A stretch of DNA of 21,424 nt from Hypsibius dujardini (GCA_001579985.1 LRSR01014671.1:1-21424), one strand, 5' to 3'. Counted from the stretch's first letter, positions 7,042-16,895 are shown. Program-made: numbers and translations. The notes: a model not told the origin generated them from the letters alone.

Positions 7042-10000
7042 ATGAGTCGTCGCATGTTCCTAACCTGCCTGATCGTCGTTCAAGCCGCAATCAGCTTACG
7101 TAAGACGTCCTCCAACGCTTTCACTCTAAAGCGAACCTTGAAAAAATAGCGCAAACTCCACTCGCGGTTTTTGCGTAGAGTTGTATCTTCTTTTAATATA
7201 TATAATATATATAAAAAAACCTTACTGTACAGGCATGTGTAATGCAGAAGAGACGACCAGTGACTCTTTACCGACTCTCGCACCGCCGATCTGCCTCGGG
7301 GGTCCTCTAACACAATGCAAGTGGTTGGATGAACCCAGCGGAATAACGATCTGTTCCGAGGGTTCTTGGCCGGCTGATCCCGCATTCGATGTTCCCCCAA
7401 CCACGCAACATCTCATACTATATAACATCAAATTCCCGATTCGGGAAAACAGCTACCGGTTTTCGCATTTAATCAATCTGACTGACCTCCAAATAGAATA
7501 TTCCGCAAGCTGCGATTTGACAACCGGAGCGACCGTTCCGTTCCTCTTCCAGAACCTCGTCGCCAGCCTCGATCGCAGCACGATGAGAACGCTATTTTTC
7601 ACACATATTCATTTTGAAACGATCGACGACGACTTTTTTGCCGGCTTCTCAGGCCTTGAGAGTGTCGAGTTTGACAACTGCCGAATCAAGGAGTTCACAC
7701 GCCGTTCTTTCTCTCCTTTGGCGATGGGAGCTCCGGTCAGCAGTCTTCCTGGGGCCAGAAATACGAGCTCCTTCAAGCAACTGCGCGTTGTACATGCTGC
7801 GGAACTCACGGAATTCGCTTGGGAAGTTCTGTATCCGGTGGCGGAATCCCTTGAGGTACGCGTACGACTCCTACGTACGTATCCTACGTACGTACGTACA
7901 GAGGGTGCACACCGCTCCGCGTGGAAAAACAACTAATGTTTCCGCGTCGCGTATTCCTGAATCAGTCAGTGTTCAGTTGATTAGTTGATTAGTTAGTGAT
8001 CAATGGTGGTTCTCGAAAGAGATGTGCATGTTCACCTGTGAGCGGCAAAGCGTTCATTCTGTTTAGGGATCTCCTTCATAGTATACCGTATTCAATCGGA
8101 TTCACTGTGTCGTGTTTGGTTGAAATTTAAGCGCAACTTGGCAGCGATTGATTGATTGATCAAGCGGGATTTCTCGACGCACAAATTAGATTGATAGATT
8201 GATTGATTGTAGGTAAACAATAGCAAACGGTGATGAACAGACAAGATCCGGGGTGGATTAAATTAACTGGTAGGGCAAAAAAGTGACCCTTGAGATCGGG
8301 GGAATACGGTACAGTATGCGAAATCCAATAATTTTCAACTTTTCGAATTACTTCATGATGGGCGAAAAACTTTTCGGGGATCTTTCCGCACTCGATTGTG
8401 AATCTCTTATACCGATCTGTTTCCGAAACTAAAAAACGTTACATACGTTTTCCACTTCAGTTTATTTCCGCGTCGCTTTCTAAAAGTGTGCTTTTCCGCG
8501 TCCTTTCCGCGTGGACTTAAACTTCCTTAACTTCCGCGCGATTCCGCGCCGCTTAAGGTGTGAAACAGTTTTTTCCGCGTCCGCGTAGGAAAAGTCGATC
8601 TTTAGCACCAGCAAAGTGCGGACAGTTTCTTTAAAACAACGACAACAACAAAACTAAAGTTTCTCGGCCAGTTATTTTTCAGCTGTCAGATCGGAAAATA
8701 GTTTGAATTTGCTGAAATTGAGTTTGAAATTAATCTCATACTTATTCAGAGAGAACTGACTGAAATGGTCTGAATGGGCGTTTTTATAGCGTCAGGAGAG
8801 CTTCCACTTTTTGGCTTTTTTTGTTGAAGAGAGTTTAAAAGATTTCAAAAAGCCTTTTCTTAAACTTGATTTTTAAGGTGAGAGTTATCGGAAACCAAAC
8901 CTCAAGTCGATGCCCCGCCCCTTCTTGTGACGTCACACAGACTTGACCGTTAACGTCCACTACCAAATTCAATTTGATTTGAATACCAAAAGTATTTTTC
9001 CCTGAAATAATTTCACTCAACTAGGAAAAAAAAATTTCAATTTTTTTGGATGATTTGGCAAAAATTTTGTTTTTTGGCTTGACCATTGTCCACTGTAGAG
9101 ACGGGAATTAATTGTGTCAAGTGGGGATTGGCACCTTTTTTGAGCATTCAATCAATTAATCAGTCATCAGTTTTTCATAGGAATCAATTTTAGTCGTTTT
9201 TTCAGCAAAATTTGGTGACTTGTTTTGACCATTCATCCGATCCAAACAAACGTTTTTTTTAAGCTGGCCATGATCAATCTGAAAAACACAAAAGAGTTCG
9301 TATTTTTATCATGTTTAGCATTTTGTTGGCAGTCGGCGACCTCAACAACCCAAAAATATACAAAACTCGCCGACTTTGACCATTTTTGTCGGACATTCAA
9401 CAAACGTGAAAATAATGATCTCTAATTTTGAGACAACAGCTGAAATCTCAAAAACATTCGAGTTTGCCGAAATCGATCGAACGCTCTGCGAATGAAAAAT
9501 CAAAGGTCGCTCTGTCGCCATTTGTACGCCATTGGACGTTAACGGGTCAAGGATCAGAGTTAAGGTTGTGTATCGCTCCGAACAGACCCTAATCTATTTG
9601 CTCAACTTTGAACGGTTGGCGTAAAAAAACGATTGAGCCAGGCGTTAGTTCAAAAATTAGCTGAAAGTCTTCCAAGCACAAAAAGGTTGTTAGGTCTACC
9701 AAACATAAACTTGTTAACTACCCAACTTCTTAGACTGAATGTTGTGACAGGTAGAGAAGTAAACTGGAAGATAGGAAAGAGAACGTACAACTGCCTCTCT
9801 AACTAATAAAACACATTAAATAGTAAAGTGTCACTATAGAAATGATAGTAAATAGCACACATCAGAATTCCGTGCCAGTAATTAGCTGTGGCAGCAGAAT
9901 AGGGTTAACAGGGTAGATAGAGTTACTAAGTAAGTAAGGTATTAACGAGTCAAATAGCTATGATGATTGGGTATGAGGACTTCTTGGGCGTGGTCCAACA

Positions 10001-11461
10001 AGAAAATTGTGGAAGCATAAGGAATAATTTTGTTGCTCTAATTTAAAAAGTGATTAGAAATATAACAAAATAGATATCTAATTTAATTTGAAAGCACGTG
10101 CCTGTGTACGCGAGATAAAAAAGGCTGAATCTGCTTTTCGGTATATTTCTTGAGCTCCGCTTCAATACTGTAGAGTCCCGACCCATCCGTGGCACCTACG
10201 TCTTCACATAGTAAAAGCGACCATTTTGGTTGATTGCAAAAATGTGCGAACCACAAGACCGCACATGTCGATTGATTGATTGCGTAAGCAATTCACAGTT
10301 GCAGTTTTCATCCTTTCTGCAGTCGATTGATTGATTCATCTCGTTTTTTTGCGTTTTCTTTAAATTTTTGTTTTACAACAACGCCTTGACAACAACGCTC
10401 AAACGAAAGGAGGATACATAAAAAAACCTGGCCGGCAGGACTTCATCAACATGGTTTCTGCGGCTTGGGAAGCAGTTGATTTTGATACTGTTTGGAATTC
10501 TTTCGTGAAAGCCGAAATAATAGATAAGAATCAAAATCGGCGGTGAAATCGGCGATGAAGTGGTGGGTGATGATGAAAATCAAGACTTTTTAGAAATGAG
10601 CTTTTTTGCCGAGGAAGAGTTTGGTGAAGGATCTGGTGATGGTGAAGAGATGGAGTCAGATTTGTAAATGTAATAAAGTTTTATATTGATATTGCTCGAC
10701 TGATTGATATTTTTACAGCTCCGAAATTTCCGGTCAGCAATTAGGGGAGAAACAAGCGCTTGATTGATCGATTGAAGCGTAACAGTTGTTTTGGCCCACC
10801 GGGTCTGATTTACTGGGTGGTCCAAAAAGTGCCACGGATGGGTCGGGACTCTACAGTAATGCATGGACAGTCTACGGGAATTACAAACTAACTATGTCTT
10901 CTTGCGCAGAAAACGGGTGACTAGAGATAAGCCGGACTCCTCGTACTGCAACAGAAAGATGTTATTCGGTTATTTGTTCACTGCTAGGAACTTTCTAGAA
11001 TGGAATTCTTTATTCCTAATATTTTCTGCAAATGTAGGTCATATCATTTCATGGGGAAAACCTTGCCCGAATAACCTACAGACCCATCGACTCGTTCGGC
11101 GGCATGTTTTTGAATCGTCTCACGCAGCTGGAGATTCGGGAGACCCACTTGACTACTCTACCTGTGTCCGTGCTCAACACTTTCACAGGAGCTGCTAATG
11201 CTCCGGTGGAATTGACTTTTAAATTCAACAAGAACGTCTGCTCTGATTGCATTAACTGCTTGAGCTGCGAGGTCGTGATGCCCGGTCTTTGGCCCCTCGT
11301 TAACTGGGCTAGTGTGTCCGAATTGAGGACCTTGCACGGATCTTGTTTTAGAGCCACTCAAGGTCTGCTCACTTTCGACATCGTTGGGAACTCCTGGGAT
11401 TGCAAAGGTTTGTTACTGTCTGTCTATCTGTCTGTCTGTCTCTACGTCTGTCTGTCAGTCA

Positions 11462-11525
<64 letters not shown>

Positions 11526-14469
11526 GCCTGTATAACTGGATCCATGATTCCCGACTGACTTGAGGAGGTGATGTAAATACAACTACGCCAGGAACCCCAA
11601 CAACGTCACCATGGGAGAATTCCACACCGCCTGTCGGATTCAGCGAAGGTTTTTCCGCATCACCAATCACTGCTGACTACGTCACGACAAGCGGCAATTG
11701 GAATTTTACCGTTAACCCTACGACCGACCGACCAAGTGACTTACCTGCTACATCCAACGGGCGGAAAAAAGCGCATGGTATGGCCAACCAATTATCGATT
11801 CGCAACTCTTCTTCTTGTGCTCGTGTACACGTTTCATTTTTGACAGCAATCCTGATGGTTATTGCCTGGAACTTTTTGGTCACGATCGGTATCCTTACCG
11901 CACGGCAAACAAAGAATATTTACTCGAACAAAATTCTACTGAACGGACCTGTTTGGTTTTTCGTAAGTTTTCACCCCTCCTCAATTATTTTACCTGCCCC
12001 GCCCCTTTTGCCCATTTCCGGACCCTCGGTTAGATTAAATTCTGTCGCTTACTGTATATACAGGGCCATTCACTACTTCACTTTAATAAAATTGCCAAAA
12101 ATTCGATTTTGGTTATTTTGGTCCAATTTTTTTCACATCGCAGCAGTTCAAAGCTGTTCACCTACGAACACGTTTGTTCGGATGTTTAAGCTTCATGCTA
12201 GTGGGCAGGACACTCGATCAAAATTTGGCCAGACTTGACTGAGTTGTTTCGGCGTTATTGAGTCTGACTGAGTCTTCGACAAATTTTAGAATCGGCTGAT
12301 TGTGATCGTTAGAAGCACAAATTAGCTTTATTTTCAGCCATCTGGAAAGCTACTTCGATAGAAAATTATTTTGTTTAAAAAGGCCGATAAAAGTTGCAAT
12401 TTGAACACTTCGAAACCTAATTCAAAGTATTAGTTTGTTTTATACAGGCCCATAGAACATTAATGAGCCTGGCCGTAGTCCTCACCCTGTCCAGCATCAT
12501 CATCATCATAGTCGACGTGGGCGGTTGGCGAGACATCTCCCACGCATATCTGGGCGTCATCACCTTCAGCCTTGCAATGATCCAACCATTCATTGCGGTT
12601 TTCTTCCGGCCTCATAATGGCGATGCGAGACGATTCATTTTCAATTATTTCCACTGGACACTCGGCCGGCTCACGTACCTTCTTTCCGGTAAAATGTCAT
12701 TACAGACCGAATTACGTCCTTCCATTCAGACATGGAGATTCACCATTCAGACATGAAGATTCAGCATTCAGACATAAAGATTCAGCATCCAGACATGGAG
12801 GCTCAGCATTCAGACATGGAGGCTCACCATTCAGACATGGATATTCACCATTCAGACATAAAGATCCAGCATTCAGACATAAAGATTCACCATTCAGACA
12901 TGAAGATTCAGCATTCAGACATAAAGATCCAGCATTCAGACATGGAGGCTCAGCATTCAGACATAAAGATTCACCATTCAGACATGAAGATTCACCATTC
13001 AGACATGGAAAACTCACCATTCAGACATGGAGGCTCACCATTCAGACATGGAGGCTCAGCATTCAGACATGAAGATTTACAGCTGTGTTGAGGTCACTTT
13101 GGGGGGTCGTTGTTTGGGTTCTGGTGGGCCGTACGGGTAAAACGTGTCAATCAAGCTTTGATTGATTTGGGTCACATTACTGCACATCTTAAGTATTTTG
13201 TTGTTGTTTTTATTTCCTTGCGGTATCCTCTGCATTATATTGCAGTTTCCTCACGATTTCGTTGTCAATATGATTGATTTCTTCTGTTATGAGCATTCTA
13301 TCGCGTATGACGTCACACTTCGCAAAAGGAAAGCGCAAGGCATTTTTCTGTATGCCAATAAATTAATCAACAACCAAACAAATCAAATGTGTGGTTGTCC
13401 CACACGGCTCACCAGAACCCAAACAACGACTCTCAAAAAGTAATTTCAGCACAGCTGTTCCATTTTGCGCAAAAAAAGTTATCAATTTCAAATCTAAAAA
13501 AGCAAGGAGCTTCACCATTCAGACATGGAGATTCACGATTTTGCGCAAAAAAAGTTGTCAATTTTTAAATCTAAAAAAGAAGCATATTGTTCTGTCATCA
13601 TCAGTCGTGACGATGTTCCTCGGGTCCCGACTGCCCGTCCTTGGGGTCCACGAAGCGGCTGCATACCTCATCCTCACGTGTTTCCTCGTTAACATCCTGC
13701 TGCAAATCGGGCTTGAGGTCAACCGAAATCGACACATATTTAACGGTTAGTATGCAGATTCTAGCTTAGGATGATTTTCAGAGATGAAATGCAAAATGAC
13801 GTCGCTTTCTGCTTTTCTAACAGAGCTATACTGTAATCGTCGAGTATAGCTGTATCTCGTGCGAAAATGCCTCAATTAAGTTGTATCGGATCATAATTAT
13901 CGGATATCCGTTTTTGTATCGGACCATGCATCGGATATCCGTTTTTGTATCGGACCATGCATCAGATACAAGTTAATTTTCGCACGAGTATAGTTGTTTT
14001 TTTACTCGTCTGAGTTAGAAAAAAATGTATTCACCTCTTGGCCTTGCGGAAAAATTAAGTGCTCAAAATTTTGGCATTATCGCTCTCAAAATTCAAGTTC
14101 TCCGGCAGGAATAGAGAACCAAATGAGTCTCGTGCAATATTAGGGAATTACAATGATCTTCAAAATTTATTTCGTCAGTTAGGCTCTGGTGATCTTTTTT
14201 TGGCATTTTATTTGTCAGTAACGATATTCGGTAACTTTGGCTTTGATACTTTCCAGCACGAGTTTCATCACTCAGACCGAACGAATTTCCTGTAAGCGCA
14301 CGGAGTGTTGAACAACATTTTATGGACACTTCATTTACGTGTGAAGTTTTCGTTATATTTCCAGATCGATTTCGCCCAAAAAATCCTGTTAATTGTGGAT
14401 GCGATCTTCATCACCGCGATAACAATTTCCGTGATAGTGTTGATCGCGGTGGCGCCTTTGCACAACTGA
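7042..14469 (+). CDS. LRR ectodomain fused to FRRS1-type cytochrome b561 domain
   Basis: Eight exons: 7042-7099, 7233-7855, 11038-11407, 11565-11962, 12448-12688, 13605-13745, 14257-14291, 14365-14469 (stop TGA). They total 1971 bp (656 residues), with GT-AG ends and matching phases throughout. Residues 1-19 are a signal peptide (MFLTCLIVVQAAISL core). Residues ~20-350 hold a Cys-rich cap and about five LRRs (for example SGLESVEFDNCRIKEF and NRLTQLEIRETHLTTLP), closing with GNSWDCK. Residues ~351-435 are a Ser/Thr/Pro stalk with NTT, NST and NFT sequons. Six helices follow: ~438-460, 487-507, 515-536, 546-570, 579-603 and 626-650. Landmarks of ferric-chelate reductase 1 b561 domains are AHRTLM (H485), HAYLG (H515), IQPFIAVFFRP and FHWTLG (H552). 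T444 replaces the first haem histidine. The domain family moves electrons across membranes, often from ascorbate; whether this protein still does is unknown. No DOMON or Reeler domain is present. Confidence 0.8.
8463..8595. repeat. Cluster of TTCCGCG motifs
   Basis: TTTCCGCG, TTCCGCG and CCGCGT recur about seven times in 130 bp, with two further copies at 7915-7955. Spacing is irregular, so this is not a simple tandem repeat. Its role is unknown. Confidence 0.6.
9688..10000 (+). mobile_element. Solo-LTR-like element (TGTTAG...CCAACA)
   Basis: The 313 bp segment begins TGTTAGGTCTACC and ends TGGTCCAACA, the TG...CA termini expected of an LTR, with an internal AATAAA near 9801. It is clearly related, with indels, to the reverse complement of 19431-19708. 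No adjoining gag, pol or second LTR is seen and no target-site duplication is evident at this copy. Confidence 0.6.
10166..10858 (+). mobile_element. Non-autonomous Tigger/pogo-like DNA transposon
   Basis: Perfect 30 bp inverted ends occupy 10166-10195 and 10829-10858, beginning TACTGTAGAGTCCCGACC; the outer TA on each side is the expected target duplication of Tc1/mariner-superfamily elements. The interior keeps only the 3' end of a transposase (10394-10667) in + orientation. It sits in an intron of the LRR-b561 gene. Confidence 0.8.
10394..10667 (+). pseudogene. Pogo/Tigger-like transposase C-terminal remnant
   Basis: The frame from 10394 reads KGGYIKKPGRQDF, then AAWEAVDFDTVWNSFVKAEI, resembling the stretch after the DDE core of pogo/Tigger transposases (W...V...T...SF.KA). 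It stops at 10544-10546. A +1 shift around 10524-10545 opens a second frame that continues with an acidic tail (FFAEEEFGEGSGDGEEME) to TAA at 10665-10667. The DDE catalytic core and DNA-binding domain are missing, so it cannot be active by itself. Family assignment rests on the motif, the acidic tail and the surrounding inverted repeats with TA. Confidence 0.65.
11413..11530 (+). repeat. TCTG tetranucleotide tract in LRR-b561 intron
   Basis: A nearly pure TCTG run fills intron 11408-11564, starting right after the GTTTGT donor and ending before the branch/acceptor region. The LRR exon frame reads into it as a Cys/Leu/Ser/Val string and stops at 11533; that is a repeat product, not a protein end. 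Confidence 0.93.
12722..13079. repeat. 21 bp minisatellite in LRR-b561 intron
   Basis: About 17 copies of CATTCAGACATGGAGATTCAC with variation confined to a few positions (GG/GA/AA after CAT, ATT/GCT/ATC, final C or G). Since 21 is a multiple of three, several frames stay open on both strands (FRHEDS, HSDMKIQ, CLNGES-type strings). An isolated unit lies at 13513-13533. Confidence 0.95.
13096..13441. mobile_element. MITE-like element with ~42 bp imperfect inverted ends
   Basis: The left end 13096-13137 (core GTCGTTGTTTGGGTTCTGGT) is repeated inverted at 13399-13441 with a few mismatches; the ~260 bp interior is AT-rich. Frames inside are short and unrecognised. Target-site duplication is not clear. 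It lies in the intron 12689-13604. Confidence 0.6.
13462..13579. repeat. 41-42 bp direct repeats flanking one minisatellite unit
   Basis: ATTTTGCGCAAAAAAAGTT and what follows occur at 13462-13502 and again at 13538-13579 with two or three differences. Between them lies a single 21 bp unit identical in type to the array at 12722-13079. Confidence 0.8.
13856..13988. repeat. Hairpin with duplicated 31 bp core
   Basis: CTCGTGCGAAAAT at 13856-13868 is the reverse complement of 13976-13988, and short TTGTATC/GATACAA segments further in also pair. Between them a 31 bp unit containing the palindrome CGGATATCCG is present twice in tandem (13899-13929 and 13930-13960). It lies in the intron 13746-14256 and may be a decayed foldback element. 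Confidence 0.7.
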
Positions 14470-15569
14470 AATATGGATTACTCACCAAAGGAACAGAATA
14501 TTTCAGAGGAACAGAATATTTCAAAAAATCGGTCCTCATTGGTAGTTTTGCAAAAGATTTTCAAACGTACCAGTAATATTCCCCCAACCATTTCCACTTC
14601 AATCTCACGAGGGGCCGGAATGGAATTATACACTCCGATTACCCTTAATTTTGTTTTTCAAAAATATTTGATTAAATATGTAGATTTTGAGAAAATATTT
14701 CATTTGCAACTGAGCCGTACATTTTGCAGAAGAAAAATTCACAGTTCCTGGAATACATATCCGCTTTTTCGTGAACTTTAACCGTTGATTGGTTGACTCA
14801 TTCACTTCTTTATAGAACATCTTTATTTTTTATCTTATCGGCGTTTCAGAAACACAATTTTTCTTATGTTAATGAAAGACATAAAGCATAAAGCAAGGCC
14901 TTGCCATGTCGATGTCTCACACGACTTGCCACGGCTACATATGGCAGATTGTGTGGATGAAACGACAATTTTTGTCATTGCGTCGTTGCGAAACTTCAAC
15001 AAGAATTTGCCAGAACGAAGAAAATCGGAGAGGCCACCCTCCGCCGGTGGCTAACGTAAGAGCCTGACTTTTCGGTTGATTGATCTCCTGCACGCTCTGG
15101 GAAGGGCTGGAGTCTTTTTTCATCGTTGTGCAGGAACGTCGTAGTGCATGGACTTGAAAATATTCCTGAACGAAAAGGCTGGTACAATCAAAATCCTTTG
15201 GTTCGAACGGTCACGTGAGTTTATTTCTATCGAACCGTTCGCTCGGAGCCGGCCGTTGCTAGTTTGAAGTTTGAGACAATAAATTAGAAACGAATTTGTG
15301 ACGTCGTTCGAATCTCAGGACTTTCACTCTAGGTGGTTTTGTAAGCACACCTGGGGCCATCAGGTGTGCCTGGAGGAATCAGCGGGGGTGGGGGCATAGT
15401 CGACCCTTGAGATCGGGAGCGCACAGTACAAGGAATTTGACCTATTCCTCATCCTGGACACTCAGTTTCGACACTTACAGTGGGACTTACGCGGTTCCTC
15501 TTTTTCGGCAAGGGATTTGGCGACCCCCATTATCGGTAAGTGACCCTGAAAGTCACACATTTCCGTTGG
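14470..15569. other. Spacer between LRR-b561 gene and second unit
   Basis: The first bases are presumably 3' UTR; ATTAAA at 14671-14676 and AATAAA near 15278 are candidate poly(A) signals. GGAACAGAATATTTCA occurs twice close together near 14491-14523. A segment ACCCTTGAGATCGGG near 15403 also occurs at 8284 in the large intron. Short frames have no recognised content. Confidence 0.45.
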
Positions 15570-15574
15570 TAGAT

Positions 15575-15901
15575 ACATGGCCACAATTTTGGGTGGCTGA
15601 CTTTAAGGGTGGTCCGAGTTTGAGCCGCATTAAGTCACCGCGCGCACGCGCTCTTGACCACAACTGATCATGCGCCTTTTGCTGAATTGATCGATTGATT
15701 GAACTTGCATATTTTGGCTTTTTTCCTTGTGATTGATTGATTGAATTTTTAGGACGGCAGTCATGCCTAATTTTTCCGCTGGGCCGAACATTAAATCAAA
15801 GATTCGGGAGAAGCAATGGCGAGCTCCAGCTAAGAGTGGCTCAAATTCAGACCACCCTGATGGCTCAAACTCTGCCACCCAAAATTATGGCCTTGTATGG
15901 A
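15575..15901. mobile_element. Imperfect inverted repeat, possible foldback/MITE remnant
   Basis: About 60 bp around 15575-15632 (ATGGCCACAATTTTGGGTGG, then TTTGAGCC) is repeated inverted at 15838-15901 with several mismatches. The ~200 bp loop contains TGATTGATTGA runs. Ends and target duplication could not be fixed. Confidence 0.5.
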
Positions 15902-15959
15902 GATACCGATGGAACCCACGGTCCACTGTAAAAGCGCGAAGGTGACCCTCGATCCCAAA

Positions 15960-16175
15960 ATGTGCAGTTTTCTCGGTCAGATTTAATCACTTTGATTGTG
16001 CTATTTCCAGACACATCCTTAGCAGTTTCTTCCGGAAGGTTCGGGAATCCGCCCACGATTCTGCGGGGGACCTGCGCTGGCGGACATGCCCAAGGCCTGT
16101 GGTATTCCTTTCCGTTTTGGAAAACAAATTATCACCCACACACATCTAGCCTGCTGCCTCACACATCTCCCTGCG
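15960..16175. repeat. Duplicated upstream block, unit 2
   Basis: Counterpart of 3799-4035, with an internal deletion of about 35 bp around the GGGACCTGCG segment. It marks the start of the second duplication unit. Confidence 0.8.
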
Positions 16176-16593
16176 CAGATAAAGTCCTCTTATTTAGCGT
16201 ACGTTACAGCGTCAGTTTCTACGGAAGCGTCTCAAACTTGAGATCTCAGCTTAACGGATCGATAACGCGGTCCGGATCGAGCCGACCGAGCAAAAATATG
16301 CCCAAATCAAATCCGAACAAACACCCCAAATAGAAACAATTGACGTCAGCAAAATTAAACAAATCAGCCACCATGAAAATGTACATCAACGGTAATACAT
16401 CTTTTCAGGAATGGCAAGAAGCACCGCAAATCGCCAACGACAGATTAAGAAATGGCCAAATTTCTTACACTTTCAAAGTTGCCAGTGAAACTTATAAAAG
16501 AAAAGTATGACTTCAAATTTAACAATGAGCCGACTGGTAATTGCCGCTCTTCGTATTCGGGTGACTTTCACTGTACGAATAATGGGTGACTTT
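16176..16593. other. Unit-2-specific stretch upstream of GPCR copy 2
   Basis: In unit 1 this position holds the 24 bp and 16 bp arrays. Here there is a short region with AACGCGGTCCGG-like fragments reminiscent of the 24 bp unit (about 16250-16290), a small ORF (16373-16510), and GGGTGACTTTC repeated twice near 16558-16595. Confidence 0.5.
16373..16510 (+). CDS. Possible 45-residue small ORF
   Basis: The ATG sits in GCCACCATGA, a near-ideal animal initiation context, and the frame runs 45 codons to TGA. The middle reads ANDRLRNGQIS, then VASETYKRK, loosely like the helix-turn-helix of pogo/pipsqueak-type DNA-binding domains, so it could be a transposase remnant. Unit 1 has no counterpart. Coding status is doubtful. 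Confidence 0.25.
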   Translation: MKMYINGNTSFQEWQEAPQIANDRLRNGQISYTFKVASETYKRKV

Positions 16594-16895
16594 CGTTATT
16601 CAACGTGCAGCATCCTTTCCGGCCGGAGGAAAGGTCAGGTGACAATTTACGGGGAGGTGTGGTGATGACTTGTACTCTTTATATTGCTGATATGATACAT
16701 CCCCCTGCCCCCTCAGCTTCATGTCTGGAATATCTGGCATTGTCATGTCTGCAATTGCACCGTTATTACCTCTGCAACATAAAAATATGGTACACCCTTT
16801 CCCTAAATTTAGATTTTTCTCCAGCAAGCATTACAAAAAACAGTTTGGCAATTTTTTTTAAATTCCTTAAAAATACATTTTGACCAGAAATTGAA
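16594..16895 (+). promoter_or_regulatory. Conserved 5' flank of GPCR copy 2
   Basis: Counterpart of 4690-4991, with small substitutions and indels. It carries the same ATTTTGACCAGAAATTGAA just before the start codon. Confidence 0.5.

Larger units (their letters stand above)
7856..11037 (+). other. 3.2 kb intron of the LRR-b561 gene
   Basis: The GTACGC donor follows the GAG at 7853-7855 and the acceptor is AATGTAG at 11036-11037; both sides are phase 0 and the join SLE|VISF restores an LRR. It is by far the longest intron here and has accumulated mobile elements (solo LTR 9688-10000, Tigger-like element 10166-10858). An ACGTAC-rich stretch at 7857-7900 follows the donor. A possible pair of short inverted repeats built on TTGACC(C)GTTAACGTCCA lies at about 8942-8957 and 9533-9549. 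No gene was recognised within 8600-9690. Confidence 0.75.

Noticed and set aside
9225-9425. 66-codon frame in the large intron
   Set aside because: AT-rich, with no recognisable content and no counterpart in unit 2.
11408-11535. LRR gene ending by reading into the TCTG tract
   Set aside because: The tail would be a repeat-encoded string, and a donor at 11408 with an in-frame exon at 11565 explains the sequence better.
11771-11782. AHGM before the first b561 helix as the missing haem histidine
   Set aside because: It resembles the AHG motif, but it lies about 20 residues too far upstream of the AW landmark and outside the helix.
12593-13091. FRHEDS/HSDMKIQ repeat proteins
   Set aside because: They are products of the 21 bp array in an intron; no start, splice or domain support.
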